The position numbers and the translations under genes are program-made. A DNA stretch of 64,000 nt from Balanoglossus misakiensis (taxonomy: Eukaryota; Hemichordata). The notes under the pieces were generated by a model. The model was given only the letters and a program-made list of their open reading frames with translations, made no database searches and had not been told where the DNA came from. The DNA is taken from NCBI GenBank assembly GCA_040954595.2, contig CM082594.2, forward strand, positions 10,602,001-10,666,000, written 5' to 3'. Shown here piece by piece: positions 41,301 to 59,450 of the stretch. How positions within the stretch are numbered: the first letter of the stretch is position 1; every line of letters starts with the position of its first letter.

Positions 41301-44300
41301 TAGCGAACTCCCCTAGCTACTTATATGGCTTCAGTTCCAGTAACTTGGCAAGGCAACGTACATTGCGTAGATACTGTTCAGTCTCTAAGCTGAATTATGA
41401 ATAGTTGAATGCCACAACATGACAACTTCTCAGATAGAGAGGAATTTTTGTTCTGCATATTGGACAACCAAAGTAAATGGCGCTGATTGATAGAAGATGC
41501 TTACATCATTTAAATGAATCCATCATAACTTTTGGTCATTTGAGTAATGCTCTGTTTGAAAGAAAACAGACAAAATTGCTTTGTACTCTGACAAAAAAAG
41601 TACATGTCATTGCGGCTTCTTTAACATTTGATTGATTACAGTTAACAATGAAATGGTTACATGCATGATTGCCAACAGGGTAGGTATGTAAATCTTCAGA
41701 CAGAATTTTTTAGTTAATAACAGGGCTCTCTAAGTTTTCTTTTTCTCCCCAGTAAATCCATGTAGTAAAGCGTCAGTGTTTTTGAAATGTCTATTGCAAC
41801 AAAACATGTTTTGATGAGTTGCTCACTACTTATGGCGGGTGAGATTTGGCTTATCTCTGTTTTCCAAGTTGTTCAAATTGCACACTAGATTACATTTTGC
41901 ATGTGAAAACTTATCAACCTGCATTTATCGCCGCAAAATAATCACGGAACACTTATCGTGGAATGTGATTTCTGCGGAATCGTCCCCATGGGAATGTTTA
42001 AGACCAGGGCTGGGATTTGTACACAGAAATACCTACATATCTGCTCTCCATCATTATTGCTAGTAAGCAGCTTTAGTTAATTCTGAGCTCTGTCTTTACT
42101 AGTAAAATGTCATCCAAGTGACTTATCTGTCTGCAAAAACAAAAGGAGGATTCACAATGATGTCAACATCCTGCTCAGTAATAGTATTACTGGAGATTCT
42201 TAGAATCTGAAAGCGTGTTTACACAGATGCATCCCTCTTTTGACACACTGCATCATAACAGTCACCAAAATAAAACATCACTGATGTCATCTGCAAGCTC
42301 TTGAAATTAAATCCCACTCGCCGCTTCCTTTTGGGCAAGTTTCTATGAATTTTCAAGAACTTCCTTTGAAGTCATTTCTGATGTACAGCTGATGAACCAT
42401 CCGTAGTGAAAGAGACAAGCGATGTGAATTAAATCTCCTTGGTGTATAACGAAATTCACGTGAAAATAAAATTTTGTCATGCTGCCAACACAGGAAGGCT
42501 GAGCGTAAACCCGCTACGTTTGTAGAACAGTAAAAATTCACTGCTGAAGCACACAAAACATAGAAGACCAGGGGGTAAGACAGTGACTGACACGCAAGAG
42601 ACCTTTGGGTCAGAAAATGGTAATAATTACGTCGGCGAAGAAGGATGTATGCCTCAGCTGCCCGGAGGATATCAGATCTTCCAGAAAGCCAGGATGCAGA
42701 CTTATCTACGCAATTTCCTTGGATTTAAGCCAGACATAATCATGCCTACATAAGCTCACGGTAATTGCAATTTCATCCGTTTGATGGGGTTAAGTAACCG
42801 GCCCTTTCAAAAGTCAAAGTCATCAACGTTTTCACGATTTAATTGCCACATCTGCTTAATGTTTTAATGACTGATGAATCAGATCTGGAGCTGGGATCAA
42901 TACGGATGATTCAACTGTATGCTCAAAACTATAAAGCTCTGAAACAAAAGTGTCTCAGTGGTTCTCAATGCCATGGGAAAATATTCCAGGTGGTATGGAG
43001 CTAGCTAAATCCTTGTAAATTTCTGCCCTGGGAAGCCCAAGGTTTAGAAGACCCTGAAATCACAGGGATACAATACTGTATTAAAACTCATGGGTACAAT
43101 ATTCAAGGTGGAAGAGAGTGACCATGTTTGTGGGGGAAAAATGTGAATATAACGGTAGTCCACTTAAAAAAAAGACATCTTTCATGCGCCAACAATGTAA
43201 ACAAAGACTGTTTTTCTTCAAACGCCAGTAAATTTACAGGGCAGAACCTCCCTTCCATCCTGCTATTGTTAACCAATTTTCAAATCAATGTTTACGGCTA
43301 TGCCGGCAGACTGTATCACCCAAGAAGTCCAATATTATGCAGGCTGTACCAGTATACATGTACGTAGTGTTGACATACTGAGCTGTGATACAATATGCGA
43401 AGTATTCAAATCAAATACTTGAGTTCACACTTTAAGGTAATATATATACGTTAAGACTGGTATTTCTGGTCTGTGAATGGCATTCGGATGGTTTATATTT
43501 TCCTCGCTGGGGAGTTATGGTATTTGAGACATATTAAATTTTGTCAAATGTCACACAATGCCATCACTCTACGCACATATTTGACATTTGAGAACAACAT
43601 TTGGCCTCCTCAATACACTGGTAATAATTGTAGAATGGAAGCTTTTCTTTATGTTTGAGACCATGGTTGATTGAAGGACTATGTGTATCTCTTTTCAATA
43701 CACAGTCTTCCATCTACCTACCTTGCACCGACAATGAGCTGTGAATTCTCTTCATCCACAATCATTCTGTAGTAGTCTGTGACGCCATCTTTCTGATAAT
43801 TAACAGTTGTGTCACGTAAATCTGTGAAAATAAAGAAGAGAAATTTCTGTGTAATAATTTCCATTCTCATGACACTTTGCTCAGATATGTTATATTGAAC
43901 TATTAAAGAACACACCAAGAAATGCAAAAATTAGATATTTGTTCTGAAAATATAATTTTTGAAAAGCAAAATCTCTATCTCCTGAAATCATTTCAGTGAT
44001 AATCAAGTCAACACAATATTAGAAATTCATTGGATACATTGGCAAAAACAGACTTATTTGCTTCAGTAGGCGTGAACTGTTTATGTACAATGTGTAAATG
44101 TATACTAAGGTCGAACAGTCAGTAGTGACAGTAGAAAGACGCTGGTACAATAATATGGTCTAGCGGTTCAAGTAACAGAATGCATTGACTAACTGTCCCT
44201 ATGGAGTGTTTCACGTCACTCGGAATTCTTACAATTGAATCTATATGCTAATAACTGTCAAAGGTCTTCCTAGAGTCTTTCACTGTTACACAAAGTACAC

Positions 44301-47300
44301 ATAAATCACTGTTGACAACTTCTTATCTGATTCTTAAGCATATTATCAATTTAAGTAGTGTTGTTATTGTGTGCAGAACCCTATTAGGTATTATTTATAG
44401 TATGTTGTTGTTACCTAATAATAGTGAATAAGGCAGGTATAAGATACAAAAACCTTCTCAATTTATTGTGTTTGTCCAATGGGACGTGAAGTAAATGAAG
44501 GTACAAGTTTTGACTTCACAGTGGGTATAGGCTGCCAAGTTGTTTAAGCATGTGTATGTGGTATTATTAATTAAATTTAAAGAAAATATGATTAAATCCA
44601 TGATTCATTTTTGTCATCTTTCTTAATGAAAATACCACTTCAGATTAACTCCATTTTAATAATTGATGAATCTTCTCATTTAATTAAATTACTGATTTCA
44701 TCAATGATTATATGGAGCGCAATATGGAGCACAGACTTCATGTTTTGAGAAGTACCCATTTCTATACGGGAAAACAATAATTGACCATTAGTTACATTTT
44801 TGTCAAATTGTATGGGCATGCTACAAACAAAAAGTTTATTTGCTCCCCCTTCCAGGAAGCCATTTGTGACATGTACCCCTGTGATTGTCATCAACTGTAA
44901 ATGCTTGACCCACTGCTGTTCACATGTCCCCACCTACAGGCAATGAAAAATCTAATTAGGGCTTAATTAAGAAACTCAATACACAATGTGATGTTCACTG
45001 ATCTCTCCACAAATAAAAATCCCGCCCTATCCCTGCAGCCATCCTTGTTGACATAACGCACACCACCAGTAAATCACCATAGAGACAAAAAGTTATTTTC
45101 GACTATGATCTTTTGCTTATACATGTAGCTATACCAAAGCACATCCCTAGTCCCGATCTCTGAATTTCGTTCTATCTAAATGTTGGGGAAAACATGTCAG
45201 TGCATAAACAGATATGCACAATCTCAGGGTCTAACTCTAAAACACAATCCATGCTTTTTACACCCAAACGCAAAGATGCAAACCATTACATTTAATTCCA
45301 TTTGAATACTGTGATTACACCATTACTAAGCTAGTTTGTTGGTTGGCTTAAGTTCCATGACAAAACAAAATTTGCCCAACAAAACACAACATAAACTTCA
45401 TGTTTGTACTAAAAATGGTGACACCATTCATACCATGCACCTTTGAAGATATTCATCCACTGTACGCACTGTTCGTAGAATTCACAAGGCATTTATACGA
45501 CCACAAGGCCAGCTTTTTATTTCGTTCCATTTTCAACTTCATAAAATACCCATCACAATGCTGTTTACGCCAAACCTCGCCATGTATTACACCTGTGTGA
45601 CGTCACTGCAGCGCTTTAAATCAATCCTCAATGACAGAGGGATGATCATCCACCCGTCAATGGATCCACTCAAACACCCCCAAGGCAAGGATTTACAACT
45701 TTCACTAAAGAATCAGGCTTTGCTAACGGGACACTTTGTGATTGATGATGCAAGGGTGAAAAGAATCTTGATGAAATACTGATACGTTTCTCACACACTG
45801 ACAATTCAGTCATTTCTATCCTACAATAAACACATGAGATACACATCACTTTCACAATTGAAAATCTACTTCGCAGGAGACTGTTTACCGTTTCAGTGCC
45901 TTTGTATATCAGATTTGAACACTGTGATATCATTCAAGGTTTGTATATAGTATACAGTTTCTAAATCTTTCCAGAGAGTCCAACACCTTTGTAATCTCAA
46001 AGTTAACAGTAACACCCCGGGAAATGTTATTGTATACAAATGCAACACAATCGGACCATAACTTTAGAATTTCACGACTACCCTACATTTCATGAACCTC
46101 ATAATTAAATTTAAATGTGCATCGTAAATTTTCAAGGTTTACTTGTTCCAATAATCACCGGTTCTAAACTGGAATCCCATACACATGAAATGTGTTTACA
46201 AACAAATTCTACAAGGCACAGTTTGTAAGATGCAGCCTCTTATTTACATACGAGTTTGATTGGATAATTTATACTCTTTCTCTCTCTCTCTCTCACAGAC
46301 AAACACACAGAATTTGAGTATATTCATCACCACCTCTAGCCTTGTAATAACTCCTCATGTAAATATGCTTATTTCCAAGACAAGCTGACAAAATAGAAAC
46401 CACTAGAAATATATCACCAGGATCAGAAAATCCCACATGAGTAGTCTACAAATACAGTTGAACATGAATAAGCCTCTGTTTATACTTTATATCTTATCTT
46501 TCTGCATAACTTATATTAATTTGAGATACAAGTAATCTCAGACCCAAGACAACACAGCAAGGGTTGGCAGGATACCAGTAAGTGCTCTGTAGTTAGGATC
46601 AGAAACTACTACTGAATTTGCTTTAGGATGAATAATCCTCTGTTTACCTGTGATCACTCTAATTTGCATGATATTACAAATGTAAACAAATTTTGGCCAA
46701 TATGTGGACCACTGAGATCAACAAAAATCAACATCAGAGATGATTGTGTACAGTTCGTTTCCCGGGAAACAGCAAACAAAGTTATGGTCAACCAAACTTC
46801 ACAGGTACATACCAATACAATGAATCAACAACAGAAAGGTGATGATTGGTAAAGTTCTATATAAACCAGGTTGTTTATATGTCCATCACACAATTTTAAT
46901 TAATGTTTGCATGGTCATTCCAACCATTCTGTTGCATCTGAATTTTGCTACCAAAATATTGCTGACTGAGAGTGAATCTTTTTTCAACAAAGAAAAACTG
47001 GTGATGAAAAGACACAATGCACTAGATTGAATTGTGGCATGCTGCCATACCAAAACACACCCCCAGTTCCCGGACTGTATCATACTAAATCAATATTTCT
47101 TAATAAATGCTTCACAAACCAATGTAATCTTTTAATGGTGCCATATCAAAGGCATTGTTTAGCCATATGTCAACTTGTTCAAACGGATCAATATCTGCCC
47201 ATAATGTGATATCATTTTTATTGTTCTAAGCTTAGCTTGCTTTTAACCTCTGTACAGACTGAAATTTTAAAATGCATGATTACTTCAGTAGCAATTTATA

Positions 47301-48529
47301 CAAAACCTTGGTATAATAATACATGATGACTCACTAAATAACATTATTGATTATAAGATATGTACACCTTTACCCTCCCCCCCCCCCTTCCCAATAGAGA
47401 GGTCCAGAATTGCTATTGAGAACAATACAGTTGGAACAAACCATGGTTGTGGAAGGGTGAAAATTAAAATGACATTTACAACTTATGTAAACTGATTTTT
47501 CTATTTATAAGATTGTAAGCTGAGATTTTGCTATTGGCCTTATTTTAGTTTCTTAAATTATCTATGTTGTTCTGCTCACTGAAATACGCTCAATGACTGA
47601 TCATTAAAACTCAACTCGCACCTTGTTTATCAGTATAACATGATTTTAATTTACTCATAGATTATTGATCAAGTCAGATATAGTAAATGTTTGTAACTTG
47701 TTCAAACTAATAACCACCGACTGATGTGTCAAAGTCTGCTCATTTTGCCGATAAAACACATTTTATCTATATACACTTTGCTTCGGAAGAATGGAGGCAT
47801 GTCAAAAGGTTTCATAGCCCCTTATCAAAATCGGATATTGAATTTTTGTAGATAAGACTAGCTGAGCTACTTTGCTTGGGCAGACAAACAAGCTATCCTA
47901 TCTTGTGGCTTGCTGAATGGCTGCCATATTAGACTTTTGACTTCTGAGCATGCTCAGTCACTTTTGTAGAACTGTAAAACGGGAAATTTTCGCAACAAGA
48001 AATATTCGTGACATCAACAGAGGCCACTATTCCGCTTATCTCTCAAAAACATTCTGACTATTTATTTTCACATTTTATTGGCTCTTGTGAATTTCACGAA
48101 AATTTATTGTATGCGAAAATTTCCCGTTTTACAGTACAAACATTCTACTTCCATCAAACCTTTGAAGTACTACTTTTTTCCAGCTTTGTTAAAAGTCTTG
48201 TTTAGAATTGACACAACTATTCCGTAATAACCTGTTGACAACTGCAACTAATCTTGGAAGATTTACTTTTCTTAGCATCAGTTGCCCCAGGCTTGGAAAA
48301 AAATAGCCTTCCTTTCACTTTCAGTAGCTAAAAACCTTTAGAGAAAGCTTAATCACAGAAGAATGGAAGACAATTGTAGAAAACAAACAGGCCCTCACTT
48401 ACCTGGATGGGTAACAACTTTTGTTGTCGCTGGCCGGCACTCATCATTGCTGAGCCTATTCGTTGTTGCAGTCAGGGTTGTCAACTGGAGAGCCACGCAC
48501 ACAAACAATAATTGCACAATACTCGACAT
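19993..48529 (-). CDS. SEMA5: class 5 semaphorin (SEMA5A/SEMA5B-type), complete 25-exon gene
   Basis: A type I membrane axon-guidance protein of 1060 residues; vertebrate SEMA5A is about 1074. Domain order is signal peptide (about 1-21), sema domain (about 50-490), PSI (about 491-540), seven thrombospondin type-1-like modules (about 545-937), one transmembrane helix (about 957-976) and an 84-residue cytoplasmic tail. This combination is diagnostic of class 5 semaphorins, which signal through plexins and bind proteoglycans through the thrombospondin modules. All 25 coding exons have GT-AG borders and continuous phase (3183 nt including TAA). The start is the first in-frame ATG and gives a clear signal peptide. 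A TTTTTGCAG acceptor at 48736 suggests an upstream non-coding exon. I cannot tell whether it is equally related to SEMA5A and SEMA5B; a single ancestral class 5 gene is expected outside vertebrates. Confidence 0.95.
20515..23158 (-). CDS. SEMA5: SEMA5 exons 18-24: seven thrombospondin type-1-like modules
   Basis: Exons 22938-23158, 22379-22552, 22042-22185, 21552-21737, 21242-21430, 20847-21017 and 20515-20673. All are phase 1 at both ends except the first acceptor, so each exon is one shuffling-compatible module. Six show the tryptophan ladder and cysteines of TSP1 repeats (for example WSEWEPC, WTEWSAWSEC, WSSWSIWGEC, WLQWSAWSPC, WTCWSDWTEC, WLEWSDWSPC). The fourth (residues 703-764, MTPWGPWVAHN) is the atypical module also seen at this place in SEMA5A. 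In SEMA5A these modules bind chondroitin and heparan sulfate chains. The intervening introns are 150-390 bp; two hold transposon-end fragments. Confidence 0.94.
22216..22260. repeat. SEMA5: transposon-end fragment (TACAGTYAAACCTGT)
   Basis: The motif TACAGTCAAACCTGTG starts at 22216, in the intron between SEMA5 exons 19 and 20. A closely similar motif lies at 23214. The leading TA and the CAGTCAAACC start are compatible with a Tc1/mariner or pogo terminal repeat. No matching opposite end is visible, so this is a remnant at most. Confidence 0.45.
23214..23245. repeat. SEMA5: transposon-end fragment (TACAGTYAAACCTGT)
   Basis: TACAGTTAAACCTGTCTAAA starts at 23214 in the intron between SEMA5 exons 17 and 18, and matches the 22216 copy at 14 of its first 15 bases. 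No opposite end was found. Confidence 0.45.
23303..23555 (-). CDS. SEMA5: SEMA5 exons 16-17: end of propeller and PSI domain
   Basis: Exons 23479-23555 and 23303-23377. The first ends the propeller (GSLFVGSQKKIVKIPV) and begins the PSI domain at HRCHNYKSKRAC; the second carries the PSI signature DPYCGWDGAVKKC. PSI is the cysteine-rich module that follows every sema domain; its remaining cysteines fall in the next exon. Confidence 0.94.
23705..43821 (-). CDS. SEMA5: SEMA5 exons 2-15: sema domain (beta-propeller)
   Basis: Exons in gene order: 43722-43821, 38881-38926, 35901-35963, 32380-32478, 31438-31651, 30259-30347, 26617-26649, 25334-25442, 25137-25194, 24855-24990, 24500-24642, 24187-24257, 23988-24067, 23705-23752. 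Recognisable family blocks include QLIVGARDYLFKL, NCRNFIRVLLP, CPYDPYHNNTALI, SNSKWLSEPSFVSSYEIG, YIYFYFRETAVEY, GGHFLLEDNWTTFMKARLNC, GSFKYQENAQSAW and NPNPDFQCG. The block order matches SEMA5A throughout. The eighth exon is only 33 nt (11 residues, TVYSRVARVCK). The cysteine expected after VEW at residue 96 is replaced by lysine, while its presumed partner near residue 105 remains. Confidence 0.93.
25443..26616 (-). other. SEMA5: SEMA5 intron 8 (1.2 kb)
   Basis: No gene or clear repeat seen between the 33-nt exon and exon 9. Confidence 0.7.
26650..30258 (-). other. SEMA5: SEMA5 intron 7 (3.6 kb)
   Basis: Several short open frames occur, the longest on minus at 27361-27765, but none has family similarity, splice context or biased composition. 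I see no RNA gene or intact transposon. Confidence 0.65.
30348..31437 (-). other. SEMA5: SEMA5 intron 6 (1.1 kb)
   Basis: Nothing supported inside it. Confidence 0.65.
31652..32379 (-). other. SEMA5: SEMA5 intron 5 (0.7 kb)
   Basis: Nothing supported inside it. Confidence 0.65.
32479..35900 (-). other. SEMA5: SEMA5 intron 4 (3.4 kb)
   Basis: No gene seen. A short stretch near 35822-35867 repeats the words CTTATAAGAT and AAGATTCTT, a low-complexity run close to the exon 4 donor. Confidence 0.65.
35964..38880 (-). other. SEMA5: SEMA5 intron 3 (2.9 kb)
   Basis: Holds the foldback element at 37637-37770. It also has a perfect 12-nt inverted pair, ATTCTAGACTAA at 38418-38429 and its complement at 38477-38488, with no flanking duplication that I can see. 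No gene. Confidence 0.65.
37637..37770. mobile_element. 134-bp PIF/Harbinger-like MITE with TAA target duplication
   Basis: The terminal inverted repeats begin GGGAGCCTTCAGTTATTACA on the left and, read as complement, GGGAGCCTTCAGTAATTGCA on the right, continuing as G-runs. The element is flanked on both sides by TAA (37634-37636 and 37771-37773). A three-base TWA duplication is the hallmark of PIF/Harbinger elements. It is non-autonomous: it has no coding capacity. Confidence 0.8.
38927..43721 (-). other. SEMA5: SEMA5 intron 2 (4.8 kb)
   Basis: No gene, RNA or repeat family recognised; only short chance ORFs. Confidence 0.6.
43822..48402 (-). other. SEMA5: SEMA5 intron 1 (4.6 kb)
   Basis: Contains a TC-dinucleotide run (about 46278-46294), a run of 11 C (47377-47387) and the foldback element at 47971-48135. 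No gene seen. Confidence 0.65.
47971..48135. mobile_element. 165-bp foldback MITE
   Basis: The left end ACTGTAAAACGGGAAATTTT (47971) is matched in reverse complement at the right end (48116-48135), and the similarity extends imperfectly to about 40 bases per arm (CGC...TTCGTGA). The right flank reads TA after CAG, as for a TA target duplication, but the left flank reads GAA, so the duplication is not intact. It has no coding capacity. Confidence 0.7.
48403..48529 (-). CDS. SEMA5: SEMA5 coding exon 1: start codon and signal peptide
   Basis: ATG at 48529-48527 opens a 42-codon exon ending in a GTAAGT donor (phase 1). The first 21 residues are hydrophobic (SSIVQLLFVCVALQLT...), ending in small residues, a typical secretory signal peptide. 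A 4.6-kb intron follows. Confidence 0.9.
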
Positions 48530-48736
48530 AATGCGTTTCTTGTTTTCCACAGAATGAAAGAAGTTCTTTTCTTCAAAAGATGTACGTTTTGTTCACATGG
48601 AAATCTGAATCAAGTTGTTCACACATCCGTATTCATCATCTCTTGTCATTCACCGCGTCTTCTGATTTCTTGGCCCAGACAATGTCTTCGTGATGACAAT
48701 CAAAATTGCTAATGGAGTGTCTGCTTCATCTGTCTC
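48530..48736 (-). other. SEMA5: probable 5' UTR portion of SEMA5 exon 1
   Basis: On the minus strand CTCTTTTTGCAG ends at 48737, a good acceptor, and would open an exon reaching the start codon. If it is used, the promoter and a non-coding exon lie further right. Confidence 0.45.
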
Positions 48737-51700
48737 CTGCAAAAAGAGCGACGCACGTAGAGTTAAAATATGCTAATCTTTATGCAAGCGCATTTCATGT
48801 TGGTTTTTTTCTCCGCGCAGTCCAAATTATTTCCAACGAATATACAAATTTCAAGAATACGTATTTGCTCCTATGGAGATGATCATATTGCTGTTGCTAT
48901 ATCCATGGGGAAAATAGAAAAAAGCAAATCATAGGTTGTCGATTTCATCAGTGCGTCTCCTAGCGATATCGTACGCGTACTAGACGTCACCTCAAAATGG
49001 AAACAGGCATGGGACGTACCCCCTCAAAAAAAAGACTCGAGAAAATACAAACTTCTCTGATCTGTACAGCTCTGCTAGACTCTGTATCATTTAACAAAGA
49101 AACTCCACGCTATCCTCAGAATGATAAAAGAAAACTCCGTTATCCCACGTACCACTACCGTTCAAAGTGCAGTGGCCAAACCTCAAACTTACGTCTCGAC
49201 CGCGACCCACTTCTGAACTTTGTATCACGCACGGACGTACTGGGACCCGAGATTTTGCACCATATATACGTGTATATTTGACTGTTGCTACTGTCCAGTA
49301 AACACCCAACGAGTAAACAAGAAATGAATCATACTATTATACACAGAGAACCTGGCTTTCCCTTTGCAACCGGCGTTTGTGAGCGACCCGGGTGAGCGAC
49401 TGCTGTCGTCTGCTACAAACACAAATTGCGCTTCTTGCGGCCGAAAAATATTCAGATCAGACAGTACCAAGTTGCTCAGCAAAATTCACTCGTCACTCAC
49501 ACTTTTGTGAGTAGGGGTTTCAATTTAGGAAAAATACGCGGTCTTGGGTCAAATTTTCTCCATAGTATGTGTCCACCCTGTTTTGTTGTCAGTCACAAGC
49601 GACTTTCATCCGCCGACGGCGTCAATGCACAGCGTGGTGTGTGCGTGAATGCAAGACAATCTTACTACACTACGTAGCCAGACTTCATAATTCACCCATA
49701 AAATAATTACTTTAAAACTTACCAAAACGTTCAGATGATATATGGTACATATATACACTCCTTGTCTGAACTAGTTCTTCCTGAATATCTTCTTTACGAT
49801 GATAAAAACTTCAGCTACGGTGAGGCCCAGACCTTGTTTTGAAATCTGTCACTCTGTAGTACCGTATACGTGTAGAGTCCCTATCAGTTTATACTGCCGT
49901 TACAACAGCCTCGCAACCTCCCCCGGGAAGTGAGATGATTGAAGCCACATGCTTTACGTACACGGTACATGTATTGACGTATTACCCCACGTCATTAATA
50001 ATACATCATATTAGCAAGTTCTCTGTCAATAAACGTAAATAGAGTAACGTAACTTAATTCTCCTTACAATGCTCCGTGAGGAGACAAAAAAGGAAAAAAG
50101 TAGACAAGGGAATGGACACCGACAAACTGAGCCGGTGGCTTTTATTTGATTGTTCATTTTAACCAAAATTTTTCATTTTTACTATAACACCGTTCTCAAC
50201 CACGTCGGGATCGGAAGGAGATTTATGTGTATCGGTAACTTAATATAGTTTCCGAATATATTTCCTCTCTTTTTTGTTAGTTTGCTTTGAAATATTCATT
50301 ATGTGAATTCGTAGTCATGACAACTTCTTCTGATGGTCGAATCTCCTATTACATCAATTTATTAATGTTATATACCAGTATAAACTGGTAAAAAGAGGGA
50401 TGACGTGCCCGTATACATGTCTGATACGAACTTATCCCAGTCCTTTACGTGTAAAATGCAAACAATTTTCTTTACATGCGGGTGTGCCGGTCAAAGTACC
50501 ACTCGCGTCTTCGCAACAACGTTGAAGTTCACTAACACGAGCTATGGAGGGGAGTGATGGCGTGATAAAGGTCAGCGTTGTTTGCGTCTACCTGTGTCAA
50601 CGCAATGAGGCATGTAGAAGCTAATTAAAAAGCACGACATAACAGGATGTCAGTCTCGGATGGTCTGATTCTTGCATATACTCGCGAAACCATAGAAAGC
50701 CGACCCACAGCGCGGCATCTGAGCCCCCAATATTTGGTCCCCCAACGATCCGGTTCAGAACTTTATCTTTGTCGGTGGGCTCTGGCGTTACACGGCTACC
50801 CAACACCTGTTCAAAACAACCCCACCAATGCATGACTTCTTTGTGTCGGCATTAAGCTGGTTTGTTTTCCCACATCTACTGGAGATTATGTTTTACCGAA
50901 GCCATATCCTTTCTTTTGGCACCGGATCAGTGCTGTTAACAGGGGGCGGCATCACGCTTACCGACACCGACTGTGTTCGAGAAATGTAAATTTAACTCGA
51001 ATAAAATCCCTTTGTATCGACTTTGTTTCGTAAATTTTCCCGTGAAAAGCCCTAGCATATGTTTGTTCTGCGGTGGTCTTCTTAAGCAAATAGATATTTT
51101 GGTGGCCAAGATATCGCTTTCAATCGGGACATTTCCACTACAAAGAAGGATTTCAGGAGATTGTCGACCAACAAAGTTGATGGCTTCGAATCAACTCATA
51201 TTATCGTCCATTTACTGTTAAGGCGTACGCCCTACATAGAAACATCTTTCTTCTTACTGTATCTATAGTAACGGACCATGGTCTCCACTACATGAGCTGA
51301 GAGTGGGGTGCGCGCTTTTCCATATTTTTTTGGACGATACATCATGATCTCCTCCCATACCCCATCATGTTTTGGCCGTAAAAGCTGGTAATTGGCCAAA
51401 GGTGACCTGTTGAAGTACCGTGCAGTACAGAAGATCGGTTGCTGTTTGCTACTCAGTGGGCACTGCAGAACAAACCGAAAAATGCCAATGATTGACAGGT
51501 TTGTTGAAACAAATGAAGTACTGTAGATGCTAAGTCATTGTGATGACAATGTCAAGGGCACACACAGCCATGTCAAGTCATTCATCACCACTGAAGATCA
51601 ACTGTGTGCAAACTCCACAGTTGCTTGTCAGCTGCACTGTTCGCGATGATAAGTTCAGTCCAAGCCTTTCTTGACATGTACAAATGTTGAAAACAAGCTG

Positions 51701-52270
51701 TAAATTCAATATTCCAATTCATCAGTGTACGGATGTGTGTCAAACATCCATATTCACACTTCCACATAAAACAAGAGAAATATATTTTTGTAGGAATGTC
51801 AAATATTTATTAACACATTGACTTACAGGATACACAGTGTGATGACAAACAGTACTACTACTTTGAATATTAAGATGACTATTAATCTTTACACAAAACC
51901 AAGATCCAAGAAATGCTAGGTAAAAAAAGTTAATCCATTCTTGAGATGTTTTTAAAATAAGTTTTAATGCTGACATTATTGATAATTTTTGCAACACAAA
52001 AGCTAGCATCCTTTTAAAGCATCATCTCTCCTGCACTAATTTTCCAAGCAAAATAATGAGTGTATTACAGAGCTGAAAAGCCATGAAATTATCAAAGAAC
52101 TGGTATTGACTTGCCCTCCTTGTGTATCTTGTCCACCCCTATATCACAAATGATAATGGTGCAATCCACTGACATCTCAAACTGGTTTTTACAAAAAAGC
52201 AGATGCATTTGAAAAGTGGAACATTTCTCACATGCTACATGATAAACTATCAACTACCTATTGTACTATT
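48737..52270. other. intergenic region between SEMA5 (upstream side) and SMARCC 3' end
   Basis: The gene-free stretch must hold the SEMA5 promoter. CpG-dense patches occur at about 48960-49650 and 50640-50960, in contrast to the CpG-poor surroundings, and either may mark a promoter or non-coding first exon. No coding exon is recognisable here. Confidence 0.55.
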
Positions 52271-52276
52271 TTTATT
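52271..52276 (-). terminator. SMARCC: poly(A) signal of SMARCC
   Basis: TTTATT on plus is AATAAA on minus, 128-133 bases past the stop codon. It is the nearest canonical signal downstream of the gene. Confidence 0.6.
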
Positions 52277-52403
52277 TCTGGAAAGTACCGATATTATAAA
52301 TAAATTTTCCGTCACTATGGTTACAAAAAATACCTCAAAGAATCCTGTATAATAAAACGGATACATGAGTTCTTATTTTCCCAACAAAAGATCTGTTCAG
52401 TGC

Positions 52404-59355
<6,952 letters not shown>

Positions 59356-59396
59356 TTTGTTTCAGATTTACCTCAATTCACAGACGTTGGTGGGTA

Positions 59397-59407
59397 TCCC
59401 ATAATGC
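59397..59407 (+). promoter_or_regulatory. ZNF143/Staf core motif upstream of SMARCC
   Basis: TCCCATAATGC matches the TCCCANAATGC core of the ZNF143/Staf element, about 45 bases 5' of the SMARCC start codon. Such sites are common in bidirectional animal promoters. The upstream ACTACA half is absent. Confidence 0.5.
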
Positions 59408-59424
59408 CAGTAAGCAAGTCGGAA

Positions 59425-59450
59425 CTGGGTGTGCAGCACAGCGCACCCAG
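59425..59450. promoter_or_regulatory. GC-rich dyad in the SMARCC/PHF11-like promoter
   Basis: CTGGGTGTGC and GCGCACCCAG are inverted with one mismatch around a 6-base centre. The right arm continues as CGGC, giving GCGCACCCAGCGGC, which recurs with one change before the mitoregulin ORF. Confidence 0.55.

Noticed and set aside
50621-50833. 70-codon minus-strand ORF upstream of SEMA5
   Set aside because: No recognised similarity; the open frame is explained by local GC richness. Kept only as a CpG-dense patch.
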